From Desmodus rotundus (lineage: Eukaryota > Chordata > Mammalia > Chiroptera > Phyllostomidae): 64,000 nucleotides of DNA. Each line of letters opens with the position of its first letter. The stretch's first letter is position 1. Both the position numbers and the translations under genes were made by a program. Below the pieces are notes generated by a model, which saw only the letters and a list, made by a program, of their open reading frames with translations, did no database searches and was not told the origin of the DNA. Shown here piece after piece: positions 35,526 to 46,830 of this stretch. The stretch is from positions 14,599,082-14,663,081 of the forward strand of contig NC_071397.1 of assembly GCF_022682495.2 (NCBI RefSeq). Direction: 5' to 3'.

Positions 35526-35755
35526 CTGTCACCCCAAAACCCTTAGCCTCTACATTGTTGTCATAGAATTTTTTTGATCTAAGAAACGGGGTTACTTGTA
35601 TATTTGGTTGTTTATTGATTTTCTTAATTTACTTGTTTATTGTCTATCTCCCTGATCAGAATTTCATTTCCAAGAAGGTACTTGACCTGCTAATTAAGTA
35701 CTAATTCCTAAGACTTGAGGTATAGACTGAATAATTTTTTGTTGACTACATGAAC
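35526..35755 (+). mobile_element. L2 LINE tail
   Basis: 'aatttacttgtttattgtct', 'atctccctgatcagaatttc', 'atttccaagaagg' and a degraded 'gaataattttttgttgac' end follow the L2 3' region. Confidence 0.55.
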
Positions 35756-36065
35756 TGCAAAGAATTCAGTGAGTAGGGAATGAGGTTAAAGAAGAGAGAG
35801 TGGTGAAAAGTGCAGCTAGAGAAATATAAAGTTCTAGGAATAAGTAAGGCAATACCTGGGGTGTGGACTTGATCCCCAGGGCTATGTGGAGCCGTAGAAA
35901 AGATGCAAGCAGAGCTACTCCTAATTTAGATAGATAAGGCTGAGAGATCATAGGGATTGCAGTGTAGACACTGGGTTAGAGGGAAGCCAGATTGAAAGCA
36001 AGAGATCAGTTCAGAAATTTTAAAGAAATCCATACAAAAGACAAAGAAATGGTAAGAGTGAGATA
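35756..36065 (-). repeat. Possible ancient mammalian LINE repeat, weak
   Basis: 'gatcagttcagaaattttaa' and neighbouring motifs resemble an old antisense LINE-class repeat also suspected at 50340-50760. Assignment is tentative. Confidence 0.3.
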
Positions 36066-36084
36066 ATTCTAACTTCCTCCCTTA

Positions 36085-36642
36085 GGTTGATGTTTTCTAC
36101 TTGCTGTTTTACACAAAGAGATAAAAGAGCAAAACAAAAGTATGTCAGCTATAACAAAATACATAGTGAAGAAACTCTACAGGAAGCCCAGTGTTACCCA
36201 ACTTTGAATACCCATGCTTTTGGGTGGTCCCTCTGCTTCAGGGTGGTTCCTGGACATGCGGCTTGCTCGAAGCCAAGGAAATTCAACAAGGGTAATGGCA
36301 TGCCCTGCCATGATTATGTTACATCTGTGTGTGACCTATCTAGTAAAGAGACTTTCTGCCTTGTGTGCTACAGCCGAGTTCTACCACCACAAAAACTCAA
36401 TTTGGCTAACAACCATGTGATCTTAGAAGTGGATCCTTCCCCAGTTCAGCCTTGAGATGAGACCTCAGCCCCGGTGAACACCTTGACGGTAGCCTCAGGA
36501 GATTCTGAAGTAGAGAGGCCAGCTACGCCATGCCCAGACTCATGACACACAGAAATGATGATGTTAACTACTGTGTGGTGTTTCAAGCCATTGCGTTTAT
36601 TGTTATATAGCCACATAGCAACACATAACCAACACAACACAT
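36085..36642 (+). mobile_element. MaLR LTR (MLT1-like), diverged
   Basis: The right half has 'gaagtggatccttccccag', 'ttcagccttgagatgagacc', 'gaacaccttgacggtagcct', 'gacacacagaaatgatgatg' and 'agccattgcgtttattgtta', the typical 3' half of an MLT1 LTR in sense. The left half is more diverged. The 122- and 68-residue frames here are accidental. Confidence 0.65.
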
Positions 36643-36743
36643 TGAAAGACAAAAAAGATAAGGAAAAAATTATAGAGACTAAGCATGAAGACTGATCCAG
36701 AAGTGGGCAATACCCCATGAGTGAATTAAGATATTGGCAGATG

Positions 36744-36938
36744 GCCCTAGCCACTGTGGCTTAGCTGGATGGAGCATTGTTTTGTAAACTGAAAGGTCAC
36801 GGGTTCAATTCCCACTCAGGGCACATAGGAGAGGCAACCGATCCATGTTTCTCTCTCACATCAGTTCTCTCTCTCTCTCCCTTCTTTCCCTCTCTCTAAA
36901 ATCAATATGCATGTCCTTGGGTGCAGATTGAAAAAATA
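36744..36938 (+). mobile_element. Ves-type SINE
   Basis: 'cactgtggcttagctgga' head, 'gtcacgggttcaattccc' B box, 'agaggcaaccgatccatg', a CT-rich middle and the tail 'tgtccttgggtgcagattg'. Target-site duplication: ttggcagatgg at 36734-36744 and atggcaaatgg at 36939-36949. Confidence 0.9.
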
Positions 36939-36984
36939 ATGGCAAATGGATACCAAGGGCCTGCTATCTGTACCCTCAGGTTTG

Positions 36985-37195
36985 GGGTTTGTTTTCTTTT
37001 ATAGTGCTTATCATTATAATAAAACAGGTCTCCAAGTATATGCTGGATTCCTATCTCTCCTAAATAGACTTTAAGCTTCCTAACACCAGGGAGTGTGGGG
37101 ACATTTCTTTTGTTCCAAACTCTATCTCAGTTTTAGCACATCCTGACAGCGAATGTCACTCAAAAATACAACTATTTAAAATATTCAATGGGTGA
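36985..37195 (+). mobile_element. L2 LINE tail
   Basis: 'tagtgcttatcattataata', 'aatagactttaagcttccta', 'accagggagtgtggggac' and 'ggtgagtaaa' follow the L2 3' order. Confidence 0.6.
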
Positions 37196-38640
37196 GTAAA
37201 AGCAGAAACTGCAGCAAGTTCCTGGGGCCTAAGGTCTCTGGTCCAAAGTTGTGTCGTAAGGACACCTGGCAGAGAGCCTTGAGAATCTGGCTCCAGGAGA
37301 CAGAGGCGCAATTATTTCCTAGAGAGAAGTTGTTCTTATCAAGCCCAGACAGACCAGGCACATCCTGCTGAACTCAGTTGCAGTTGAAAGACAGCACCCC
37401 TGTGACTTTAAAAAAAAAATCTTCCTCTTTATCCTTTTCTAGACTTAGCTCCGTTCTGATTGAGAACACTTTGTTCACCCCATCCCACCTTTCTTTCAAC
37501 CCAAGATGCATTTATTATCTCTAAGGAATTTGTATTCTGTCTTTATAAGGTAGAAAACCAAAAAAAAAAAAAAAAAAAAAAGAAAGAAAGAAAACACATT
37601 AACAGTGCTTCATTAATCATTCCTCACACTCCTTGCTCTGGGGGCACATGGGTGATCTGCCTTCTGACTAAGTCCAGTCACTCTGTCACTCTTAACGTCC
37701 CCAAAGCGGATTTCCCCATCAAAGCTCTAGGAAAATTGGCATCAGATCTGCAGTCACTCAGCCTGTGCTTTTGCTCATTTCCAAATTCCCAGATGCTAAC
37801 TTCTTACATCATTTTCCCTCCCAGAGTTTATTCTAAGAGTTCTCACTGCTCAATGCTCTGATTTTACCTCCTTAATACTATCTTTCTCTCTTTTGCCACT
37901 TTGATTTTTTCCTACTCCAGTTTATCTATCCGAACACCTTTTTTAATTGCTAAAAATGCCATCTACAGCAGAAAGTTTGGAGTTTTATTTTATACAACTA
38001 CTACCAGGAAATTCAGAGTGAGTTTAGTGTTTGTTTAAAATAACCTTTTTCCCTCTGTTACCCAAGTATATTAAGTCAAGATATGTAGATAAATAACATA
38101 AACTAAAAAGTCTAACATAAGAAATAACCACTCTCAGCATCGTAATAATTTCCTTCAGATATTGTCTTATGGTGAGTAGGAAAGAAAAGCATACTAATCC
38201 ATTTCTTTTATTCAGAAATGTGACATTTTAGATGTTCAATAGAACACCCAGCACCAACCCCTAAAAATATTAGATTAAAAACATTTTGCAAAAATCTTTT
38301 TTTTTTTTGTATAGCAAAGCTGACCTGGCAGTAAAGTAAGGAAAAGAATCAGAGGTTACAAATGACAGGGAAGCTCGGATCCAGACATGGAGCAATGCCT
38401 GGAAGTCAGTGTTTGCCTCAGGGGAACTGATGCCCCCATGGCCCAAGGCCTGGGTTTCAATGGGTCAGGCCTGAGTAAGACGGGAGAAGCCTGGCACCTG
38501 AGTGGAGTAAGAGACAGAATTGGGACCTCGCACATGACATGAGACCCCTGAAGGGTGACATATTTTGAGGCTGAGTTGGGAAAATCTGATTCTTCAAGAC
38601 AGAAACAGGAATACATGTCTCATTTGCTCTTGGTGCTGGG
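37196..38640. other. Unassigned DNA of mixed GC
   Basis: Holds a poly-A/(AAAG)n tract at 37560-37592 and a poly-T at 38299-38308. The 133-codon frame at 37460-37861 runs through the poly-A as a lysine tract and is not credible as a gene. No exon recognised. Confidence 0.4.
37560..37592. repeat. (A)n(AAAG)n simple repeat
   Basis: About 22 A residues followed by three GAAA units. No SINE or LINE body precedes it. Confidence 0.9.
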
Positions 38641-39180
38641 TGAAACTTAAAAAAAATTGAGAATTCCTATCTATAATTCTATACACAGAAACAAACATAG
38701 ATGCCCTTTAAAAATACTTTAATTGTTATCTTCAAATAACTCCAGAAAATAAAGTTTCAAATAAGACTAATGATCACAAACAATGATGAACAAGAGTTAC
38801 AGAAGCTACCAACTGCAGAATTGGACATTAAAGAATACAGATCTTTGAATTATTCAGTATAATAAATAAACTAAGCATGTTATTTTTTAAAAAGAGGAGA
38901 TTAAAAGAATGATTGAGGGTTTTGAGATTTTCAACACTGATAAAGCAGATTTGAGAAAGAACCAAATAGAGCTTCTAGAAATTAAAAAATAATCAATATA
39001 ATAATTACATTTAAAACTGTGTGGGTGAAACCTAGAGAGAAGATAAACTGAAATATAGAGCTGAAGAAATTTTAAAATACTATACTTAAAGGAGACAAAA
39101 ATTATTTTTTAAAAAAAGCGTTAAGGAACATACAGGATAGAATGAGACGATTTAACAGGCATTTAACCATAGTCCCAGAA
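38640..39180 (+). mobile_element. Old HAL1/L1M ORF1 region, sense
   Basis: A-rich sense block with 'attggacattaaagaataca', 'gcttctagaaattaaaaaat' and the phrase around 'gatttaacaggcatttaa', in the order of a HAL1 ORF1. The frame is destroyed. It is an older copy, unrelated in age to the HAL1s at 25.6 and 27.9 kb. Confidence 0.6.
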
Positions 39181-39184
39181 AAAA

Positions 39185-39312
39185 ATTCCATCTGCAGGGT
39201 GTTGAATCTGTGCATGCAGAGTAAGGTCTGTAGAGTCAAAAGTTTTATACAGATTTTTGACTGTGGGTTTTCAGTGACCGTGACCTATGTTGTTCAAGGG
39301 TCAACTGTAATA
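39185..39312 (+). mobile_element. Tigger-type (TcMar) transposon right end
   Basis: 'gagtcaaaagttttatacag', 'atttttgactgtgggttttc' and the terminal 'ttgttcaagggtcaactg' match the right terminal repeat of Tigger/MER8-like elements. Only the end remains. Confidence 0.65.
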
Positions 39313-39337
39313 TTGCCTTGAAGAAGTAGATAGACAC

Positions 39338-40035
39338 TGTCACCTCACAAACCTAGAGTGGGTCTCTAGGGCCATCCGGTAGTGTGGGTTCTCTGCTTCG
39401 TGTAGGAAGGATTTCATGACAGGAGTCCAGGTGACAGTGAAGTACGTTTATTAAAGCTGAGGACAGTGAAACAAGGAAGGGCTCAGCATAGAAGAAGTAA
39501 CAGGAGAGCCTAGGTGGGGCTGCCTCAGCTCACTGGGAAGTCAGAGACAAGGGGGCCTTGGAGGCAGATGCAGGCGATTAGCCTGGGACAAGCTGCCAGC
39601 TGTCCATTGTCTTAGAGTTTAGGAGATGCATGCCTGAGGGGAAAGAAGTGGGGAGAGAGGAAGGGAAAGGGAAGGGCGGGGCTGCTCCCCAGAGGGAGAG
39701 CAGGAGCTTTGTCTTGAGGCTCTTTATTTTAAAATTTTTTATTTTTTATTTTTATTGTTATTCAATTACAGTTGTATGCCTTTTCTCCCCATCCCTCCAC
39801 CCCACTCCAGCCGAACCCTCCTCCCTCTTATCTCTCTCTTGCAAGCAGGGAATCTTAAGGGAGGTCTCACAAGAGGGTGGCCACAGAATATTCATCACTT
39901 TTCCAGGTGTGCCCTTTCAGTGTCATGGTCTCCACTGATTGGTTAGTGCCAGGGCAGGGGGTCATTAGTCCTTGTAGCTGGTCCTGGTGTCGCCCACCTG
40001 GTCGTCCTGCCTTTCAGGGCCTGGAGCTGAAATAC
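39338..40035 (-). mobile_element. Candidate ERV LTR, antisense, with an L1 tail inserted
   Basis: Read on the minus strand this looks like an LTR: a CCAAT-containing segment ('aaccaatcagtgg', near 39930-39945), a GC-rich body, an AATAAA signal near 39450 followed by about 110 bp, and a CA end at 39338. The sequence from 39722 to 39835 is L1 tail and not LTR. The 5' boundary and target duplication could not be set, so solo-LTR status and family (ERV1 or ERVL) are open. No open viral frame is recognised. Confidence 0.45.
39722..39835 (-). mobile_element. Short L1 3' UTR tail, antisense, inside the LTR candidate
   Basis: T-rich start then 'ttattgttattcaattacag' and C-rich antisense 3' UTR, matching the bat L1 tails at 5398 and 19895. 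It is nested, so it is younger than the surrounding LTR-like sequence. Confidence 0.6.
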
Positions 40036-40440
40036 AACTGAGGCCTAGATAGTATCTCTAGAGAGGTGACCTTCTGTATCTGGCTGTAAATTGCTCAGCC
40101 AGTTTGTTCAGCTCTCTCTCAGTTTCTTTATTCCTCTTGCCAAGGAATTTTCCTAGCTTCTTACTATCCTGTCTCAATTTTATTTGTATTACCTGCTTAG
40201 CATCTACTTGATGATTCCTGCTGGCTATGTGACTCTGCATTCAACACATTCTCAAATGTCTGCTGGGTCAATTTCCTTTTTCAGACTTTGAGGAGATATA
40301 AACAAGAAAGTGTAGGAAGAGGGACTATAAAGAGAAGGGAAGGAGCAGAGAAGAGTCAGCAAATTCCTACTTCTCTTCAGATCTGAGGTGACTTAACAGG
40401 AATGTCTCTGATACCCTCACTTAGACCAAGGTAGAGCTGT
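40036..40440. other. Unassigned DNA beside the LTR candidate
   Basis: A minus-strand frame at 40058-40240 is rich in K, E and Q but shows no domain I can name. It may be decayed ERV-internal sequence or chance. Confidence 0.3.
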
Positions 40441-40444
40441 CTGG

Positions 40445-40650
40445 CGTGTTCCTGTAGAATTCTACATTCCCCTACACCCACTAGCACATCATATTTTATT
40501 ATAATTGCTCAGTGCCTCTCTTCTCCCACTTAACTTTGACACCATGAAGTGAGGAGCAAGTTTGGCTTCTTCTCTATTGTGTTTCTGGCACCAAGCTCAG
40601 TACTTGGCAAAAAGCAGGACCTCAATAAATGTTTATTGAATGGATGACCA
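40445..40650 (+). mobile_element. L2 LINE tail
   Basis: 'gtgaggagcaagtttggctt', 'tctggcaccaagctcagtac', 'ggacctcaataaatgtttat' and 'tgaatggatga' give a clear L2 3' end. Confidence 0.75.
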
Positions 40651-41029
40651 GACAAGACAGATGCTCGCAAGTTTTCATTAGCAAGCATAAATGTAACTGC
40701 AGCAGGCTAAAGAAGAACTTGAGAACTATTCTCCTCTGCTTCCCTCTCCTTCATCTCTTCTGCTGTTAGAACTCTACTCTTTTGTGAAATGCAAGTCTTC
40801 CAGCCCATTCTCCAAAGACCACATTAAAACTAACCATGTGTCTTAATGGATCATTAAGACCAGGTAATTCGAAATATATAACTATTGCTGTTAGATCTAC
40901 TGTTGATTTTGTTTCTTTTATTCTTCAAGGGCATTTTTTTACATCATATCTACCTGGTAGAAACTAATGTATGCCAGAGACAGATTGGGAATGATACCAA
41001 ATTATTTTCATTGATTTTTTAAAAGTTCT

Positions 41030-41233
41030 GCCCTAGCTGGTGTGGCTCAGTGGATTGAGTGCCAGACTGTGAACCAAAGGATCCCTGGTTCAATTCCCAG
41101 TCAGGGAACATGCACAGGCCAGGTCCCCAGTAGGGGGGCGCATGAGAAGCAACCACACATTGATGTCTCTGTCCCTCTCTTTCTCCCTCCCTTCCCCTCT
41201 CTCTAAAGATAAATAAACAAAACCTTCTTTAAA
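41030..41233 (+). mobile_element. Ves SINE, full length
   Basis: Same subfamily as 17225: 'ctggtgtggctcagtggatt' head, 'tggttcaattcccagtcag' B box, 'caggccaggtccccagtagg', 'caaccacacattgatg', CT-rich region and an 'aaataaacaaaacc' tail. A perfect 9-bp duplication, aaaagttct, flanks it (41021-41029 and 41234-41242). It keeps more of the consensus than most SINE copies here and may be among the youngest insertions in the window. Confidence 0.93.
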
Positions 41234-41242
41234 AAAAGTTCT

Positions 41243-43185
41243 TTGAATAATGTGTTATTGGCTGGAAGTTAACTTTATTTTTGCAAAATAAAATTTGGGA
41301 GACTTGGATTTTTAATGGTGCAATTACAGTGAGTTTTGTCTCAACCCTTAACTGATTTCCATAAACCACTGCGCTGTGTGTTTGCTCTAGCTACAGTGCT
41401 GTGTTTAATTTTAACCCATGAAGTTGTTATTACAGAAACATGGAGCTATGGGACATTAGAATTAGAAGGGTTTTTGAGATAATTTAGTCCTAGTTTCTCA
41501 TTTTATTTATTGCTACCTGGCTCTGACATTTCCTCTATAAACTGATAATGTGCAAAAACAGAATTTGTTTCTGAAGGTTAACACATTTCTGGGGGTGGAG
41601 ATTTTTAGTCTAACCTCACAAACATTTAAAAAAAGAAATCCGTAGAAAATATTTCCTGCTAAAAAAAGAAACTTACTAGAGAATACTTTAAGATATTAAT
41701 GATTCTAAAAGTTTGATAAGATAAGGTTCAAAGGGTGGTGTTTGGATACCTGGTCTGCCACTAAAATAATCTAAACTAATGGAAGAGAAACTTCTCTAAA
41801 GGATCAAATTGAGGATATTTTAGGTTTTGCAACTTGTGTCTTTAGCAAGTACTTAGTTCTATCTTTGTCCTGGAAACTAACCATAGACAATACATAAGTG
41901 AGTGAACTTGGCTGTGTTCCCATAAAATTTCATTTACAAAAACAAGCAGCAGACTGGATTTGGCCTGAAGCCTGGTAAACTAATAAGCCTACCCCTGACA
42001 TCCGTATTCAGCTGTATTGCAATGGACTAATTAACTAGATCATTCCTCTCATGAAACTCTGTATCAAAAAGATTTATCCACAAACATGTTGCAAACTGCT
42101 GTTACAGGCTTCAGAATTACCACAGAAAGCTTTCATTCTGCGTTAGTATAACACCTGGAAAATATTTTTCAGGGTATCTGACATATTCTTGCTGAATTTT
42201 CCAACAAATTACTGAAACACTAAGGAACCAGAGGGAGAATTTTTGGACCTAAGAGAAAGAGCAAGACAAATTATTTTTTCCTGTTTCTCCCCTGGGTGGC
42301 ATCTGCTAGTAACAAAAAGTGTGTGTCTCTTTGCAAAACTGAACTATGTCTGCCAGGAAGAGCCTACAAGGACGAACACTGGCTTACTAGGAAATAAGGA
42401 ACCCAGCTTTCTGAAATCACATTCCCCACAACTGAAACCTTTAGAGAGATGTCTGTACCTCACAGGACAGCCTTGGCAAGCTTTGCCAGCTACGATAAGA
42501 GCTACAGAGAAAGACCATCATGATTCTGTACCTTACATTTCCTGTCCTAGAAGCTGTTTTGTGTTATTATTTTGGGTTTCTATTATTATCGTTGTTGTGT
42601 TGTGTCTTGCTATTGTCTATTCTCCCTGCAACCCCTGAAAATTTATGAAGGACAACCACTACATACTCATAGGTTATTATAAAGTGGAAAAATTATTTTT
42701 TTAAAAAATATATCAGCCAAAGAGTTTTGTCCTTTTCAAGAATTATTCTGAGAGGCTATAAGCTTAGGCTGGTAGCAGTGCCATTGTCCAGGATGCATTT
42801 GCAGCTGCTCGGTTGAATCCCTTCAGATTTTCTGCAACACAGGTATGCATTTTGGAGGGTAACAATGCTTCATCCTTTGGGAGTGTGCTGGATTTTGTAT
42901 GAACAGTCCTGACTTATTCAAAACAACAGCACACTGACAAGGTGAATCACCAAGTTGCATAACACAATTTTTCAGCCAACACTGAAATGGGCTGTTAGAG
43001 ATACTAAGGCTGGAGAGTGTCCTACACTGGGAAGCAGAATAGGTCAGGGTCAGAAATTTCAGTTTTCTTATGGGACTGGTAGACAGTGTGTCAACACAAT
43101 TTCCAAAATGTCCACATTCAGGAATGTTTTGAGCATTGGAATTAGTGTCTGACTTCCCAATGAGGCCACTTGTAAAGAAATATCT
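41243..43185. other. Unassigned DNA
   Basis: No gene or named repeat. The 131-codon plus-strand frame at 42243-42638 ends in a hydrophobic run (SCFVLLFWVSIIIVVVLCLAIVY). Frames of this size are expected by chance here, and there is no homology I recognise. Confidence 0.4.
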
Positions 43186-43198
43186 ATGTGTGTATTTT

Positions 43199-43310
43199 TT
43201 TCCTTTTAACTGAATTCATTGGGTCACAGTGATTAACAAAATTATACAGGTTTCAGGTGCACAAGTCCACAACACATCATCTTTACCCTGTACTGTGTAT
43301 TCACCACTCC
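43199..43310 (-). mobile_element. Twin-primed L1, antisense 3' half
   Basis: The antisense L1 tail: 'cattgggtcacagtgattaa', 'tacaggtttcaggtgcacaa', 'acacatcatctttaccctgt'. It joins at about 43311 to L1 sequence in the opposite orientation. Confidence 0.8.
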
Positions 43311-43416
43311 AAGTAAGTGAATTAAGCCAGTCAAATAAAGACAAGTACCATATGATTTAACTCATACGTGGAATCTAATGAACTAAATGAACTAACAAGC
43401 AAAGACAGACTCATAG
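43311..43416 (+). mobile_element. Twin-primed L1, inverted 5' half
   Basis: Sense L1 ORF2-end sequence: 'gaattaagccagtcaaataa', 'gtaccatatgatttaactca', 'tacgtggaatctaatgaa'. With the preceding antisense half it forms a head-to-head inversion typical of twin priming. A 13-bp target-site duplication (atgtgtgtatttt 43186-43198, atgcgtgtatttt 43417-43429; 12 of 13 equal) encloses both halves. Confidence 0.82.
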
Positions 43417-43464
43417 ATGCGTGTATTTTAAATTAACTTTTTGTTTAACAAAAATCAGATAGCA

Positions 43465-43690
43465 CAAACCATGTGCCATTCCTTGTCTTATGAATTTTGC
43501 AAGTGTTAAGGCACTAAAACCACATAATCCTATGAGGTAGTTAATGTCGATAACTACGTTTTACAAATGAGAAAACTGAGATCAAATAATTTTACCAGGT
43601 CTAACGGCTAGTGAGTGTTGTGCTTTAATTAGCTCCCACTCAATATGTTTCTACATGGCATCCGTGTCACTGCTTTGTGGCCATGTCCTC
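43465..43690 (-). mobile_element. MIR SINE, antisense
   Basis: 'taatcctatgaggtagttaa', 'acgttttacaaatgagaaaa', 'ctgagatcaaataatttta' and 'aacggctagtgagtg' give the reverse-complement MIR order. Confidence 0.75.
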
Positions 43691-45405
43691 TAGCAGATGT
43701 CCCCACAGAGCGTGGATTCCTGTGGTGAACCACTGTCTCTCAGTTTCTCTCCTCCCCCCCAGGCTGAGTGTATCAGGTAGGTCCCATCAAAAAAATCTCT
43801 TCAGGCCAGAAGAGATTTCATATGGGGCCTCGGGAACTTCAAAACCATTAGAAGGGCTAGAGGACGGACAAAGGGCAAGGAAGGGTTTCAGGAACTCAGT
43901 TGCAGCGTACGCCGGCAGCATCCTCAGCTGCCTCCACAATGGATATATCACATCTGCCAAAGCACACGGGCTTTTGCTGGAAGAACACAAGTATGTCTTT
44001 GCTTTGCTTTCACCTCCTAGATATTCCAATATCTTTAAAAATTATTTCTGATTGATAGCCTCTAATCAGCAGCCCTGCTAGTAAAGATTCTGAAAAACAT
44101 AGTTCCTGCCTTCCAAGGGGAGAATAAAACGAGGACAGTGATGTTAAGTTGCCAACAGGCACACTGGAAGTCAGGGGAAGTTTGTTCCAAAACGATTGGT
44201 ATTGTGGCACACTAGGCAGACCAAATAATAAAGGTCTACACGTTAGACTCAGTGTCAGAGAATCAATATCTACTAGTTATCAATTGTGGACCAGCAATAG
44301 AACAGCTACTTACAACCATCTTCCATATTTTAGTATTGATTTTACTATTAGCTTGGGATGAACAATCCCTCCTTCTTTACGTAAAATTGGATAGGGAATC
44401 GTAAGAGTCTGATACTAAATGGGAGTGAGTAAACAGGAAGGAAAGAAAACAGGATACATGTAAAGTGGTTTTACTTTTATTCTCTGTGTGACTGTTTTTA
44501 TGCCATATTTTTTAAGTGCTCTTTCTCATACAAATAATCACAGTAACATGGCTAAGAGAAATGCCTGTTTTTGTCAGCTTTTAAAAAGCATGGAAGTTAA
44601 GGCTTTAAGCATTTACGATTTGAATTTAAGGCTCAGATGGCTCAGATGTAATACAATGACCTAGAAAGGCTAATGCTTTATGGTATAAAATTTGAAAAAT
44701 ATTCAGCTGAATGCCTCTAGGGAACTACCTTTGGAGATGAAAAGAAATCATTTGTTAAATTGCTTCTCTCCCTCTTTTTCTTTCTCTATTTCATCCACTG
44801 AAGGGAAAATACATGGGCAATGTGGACCCCAAGCTTGCTGAGCAGACACCTAAAACTTCTTCATAGATACATTGCATGGGCATAATGCAGAGAACATGGT
44901 ACGGGTAATTTAAACTCAATATATGGACTAGTTACCATTGTTACCTTGTCCACTGAGATTATAGATGGAGTTGACATGTTTCTATATATTTCTCTAGAAT
45001 TTTATTTATGATTTTCTTTGTGGTCACATGTGAGATCCAAGACAAAATGATCCCAAAAGAGCTGTGGTCAAATCTGTTTCTATACTCAGTGAAAAACCTT
45101 TATGGAAATAAAACAATTATGATTATAATTTAGATTATGTCTGTATAATGACAGTATCTTCATGCTATGCCGATGTCCTCTACAACATTCCTAATTCAGA
45201 GGAATGGCTATCTAAATCATCAAGTTTCATTTGTTACAGGGAGTCCGTTTTTAAAATTCCAAATAATGTTAAGGAAAGTATAGAATATACGTGAAACCAC
45301 GGGCAGCAGATCAGTTTCAAAGCAAGATAGATTTCTGGAGAGCTCATTTAAACAAAGAACATAAAGAAATGAACAAATTACAGGTACAATTGTGTTGAGT
45401 TTGTG
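43691..45405. other. Unassigned DNA
   Basis: No recognised gene or repeat. Frames at 43677-44051 on both strands show no domain. A C run lies near 43754. Confidence 0.4.
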
Positions 45406-45409
45406 ATCA

Positions 45410-45600
45410 CCATGCATCAATACTGCCCTAAGTACTAGGGCACTGGTTAACTCATTTATTCTCCCAACAACCTTGACAGGTAGGTACATTTATTTATTAA
45501 CCCCACTTTATAGAGGAGGAAGCAGAGATATAAGGAGGTAATCAACTGGTCCGAGGACACATAGCTAATAAACAGCCAGCCTGACCCCAGAAACCTCGGT
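45410..45600 (-). mobile_element. MIR SINE, antisense
   Basis: 'gttaactcatttattctccc', 'aacaaccttgacaggtaggt', 'ccccactttatagaggagga', 'agcagagatataaggagg' and 'gaggacacatagctaataa' follow the antisense MIR consensus closely. Confidence 0.82.
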
Positions 45601-45794
45601 CTGAGGCACCGACAAAGAGCAGACTGAGAGGAGTAAACCACATGTTTGCACTGCATTGTAGCCAGGTCGTTGAGACTGTTCCCGACGGACCTCTGGGGCA
45701 TTCTCCCTCCCCTTGTTTTGGCAGTTTAGCTCCAGACTCAGTGTTGCTCTTTCCTGTAGTATTCCTCTCTTCTTGATTTCAATGCACATGTAGA

Positions 45795-45962
45795 CTCTAG
45801 TTCCCAAATGTAGTACCCCAGCCAGTGATATCTACACCACCTAATTCTCAGGCCCTACCCCAGACCAAGTGAATTATAATTTCTGGGAGGGGGGCCTAGC
45901 AATGTGAGTGTTAATGACCTCTCCCTGGGATTCTGATACAGCTAAAACTTGAGAAGCACTTC
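45795..45962 (+). mobile_element. MER20-type hAT MITE
   Basis: 'ctaattctcaggccctaccc', 'cagaccaagtgaattataat', 'tttctgggagg', 'gcctagcaatgtgagtgtt' and the end 'aaacttgagaagcact' match MER20. The left terminus is worn. Confidence 0.75.
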
Positions 45963-45999
45963 GGTGAGTGATCCACCTCCTTGGCCTCTGTTCCCTGAA

Positions 46000-46415
46000 G
46001 TCTTCAACAGTATTCATCTAGCCTCATGCCCTCACCTGCTGCCCGCACCTGGGCCTTTCCCAGTGCTCTTCTCCACAGTGGCAATGTCATGCACTCGTTC
46101 CCTGTGCACTGCCCGTATCCTTCCAACCCACTGCTTCCTGTACACCGAACTCTCTTCCTACCCCACAAGGACTTCCAGTACTTTGAGTCTACTAGCTTGC
46201 AGGGTTCCTCATCCTCTTCCTTTTTTACCTCACTTAATTCCATGGCTAATTATTATAATCACTCTCTTGGAAAGATTTTGAGCTTCCTGGACCTTTCTCA
46301 TTTTGCTGGCACCACCTGTAAAATTATAATCATAGTTAAATTGAATTCTGGCTACTCTGCATCTATACTTGTGTAGCAGAACATATTCAAAGAAAAATAC
46401 ACGAGCACACACTTG
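46000..46415 (+). repeat. Possible upstream part of the following L2, weak
   Basis: 'gaactctcttcctacccca', 'caaggacttccagtactttg' and 'aattattataatcactctct' resemble an ancient LINE body in sense and lie directly before a clear L2. I infer they may be one element. The overlapping open frames (109-116 codons) have no recognised domain. Confidence 0.35.
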
Positions 46416-46419
46416 CTAC

Positions 46420-46830
46420 ACCAAAGCCCCTGGCTATTCCTCCAATGTTCCAAGCATGCTGCTACCTCAGGGCCTTTGCACTTACTTTTTTATCCTCCTG
46501 GAATTTCCTTCCCCTGCATAATCACATGTCTCAATGCTCCTCATCTCTCTGCTTAAATATCACTTAATTATCCGTATAATAAAATGGCAAATCCTCCCTC
46601 TGAATCACAATGCCATTTGCACTTTTAACTCTCCTTATCTGCTTCATTAGCTTTATTTTTCTCCATAACATTCGTTATCATTTATTTATTGTCTGTCTCT
46701 CATTTAAATGTAATATTGGTAAGAGTGAGAATTCTTCTTTTTCTGCTGCTATAACCCAGCACTTAAAACAATGTCTGGCACCTAATCAGCAATCTATATA
46801 TTTGTTGAATAAGTGAACGGATGAAAGAAA
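46420..46830 (+). mobile_element. L2 LINE 3' region, about 400 bp
   Basis: One of the clearest L2 copies: 'ctacctcagggcctttgcac', 'tcctggaatttccttcccct', 'catctctctgcttaaatatc', 'atttatttattgtctgtctc', 'aatgtctggcacctaatcag' and 'tttgttgaataagtgaacgg' appear in consensus order. Confidence 0.85.

Noticed and set aside
37460..37861. 133-codon open frame
   Set aside because: It crosses a poly-A/(AAAG)n tract that reads as a lysine run and has no recognisable domain.
42243..42638. 131-codon open frame with a hydrophobic C-terminus
   Set aside because: In about 128,000 codons of AT-rich six-frame sequence a handful of frames this long are expected by chance; no domain, splice context or homology was recognised.
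42955..43152. Possible conserved exon just before the twin-primed L1
   Set aside because: Only a short frame with no recognised domain or clear splice context.
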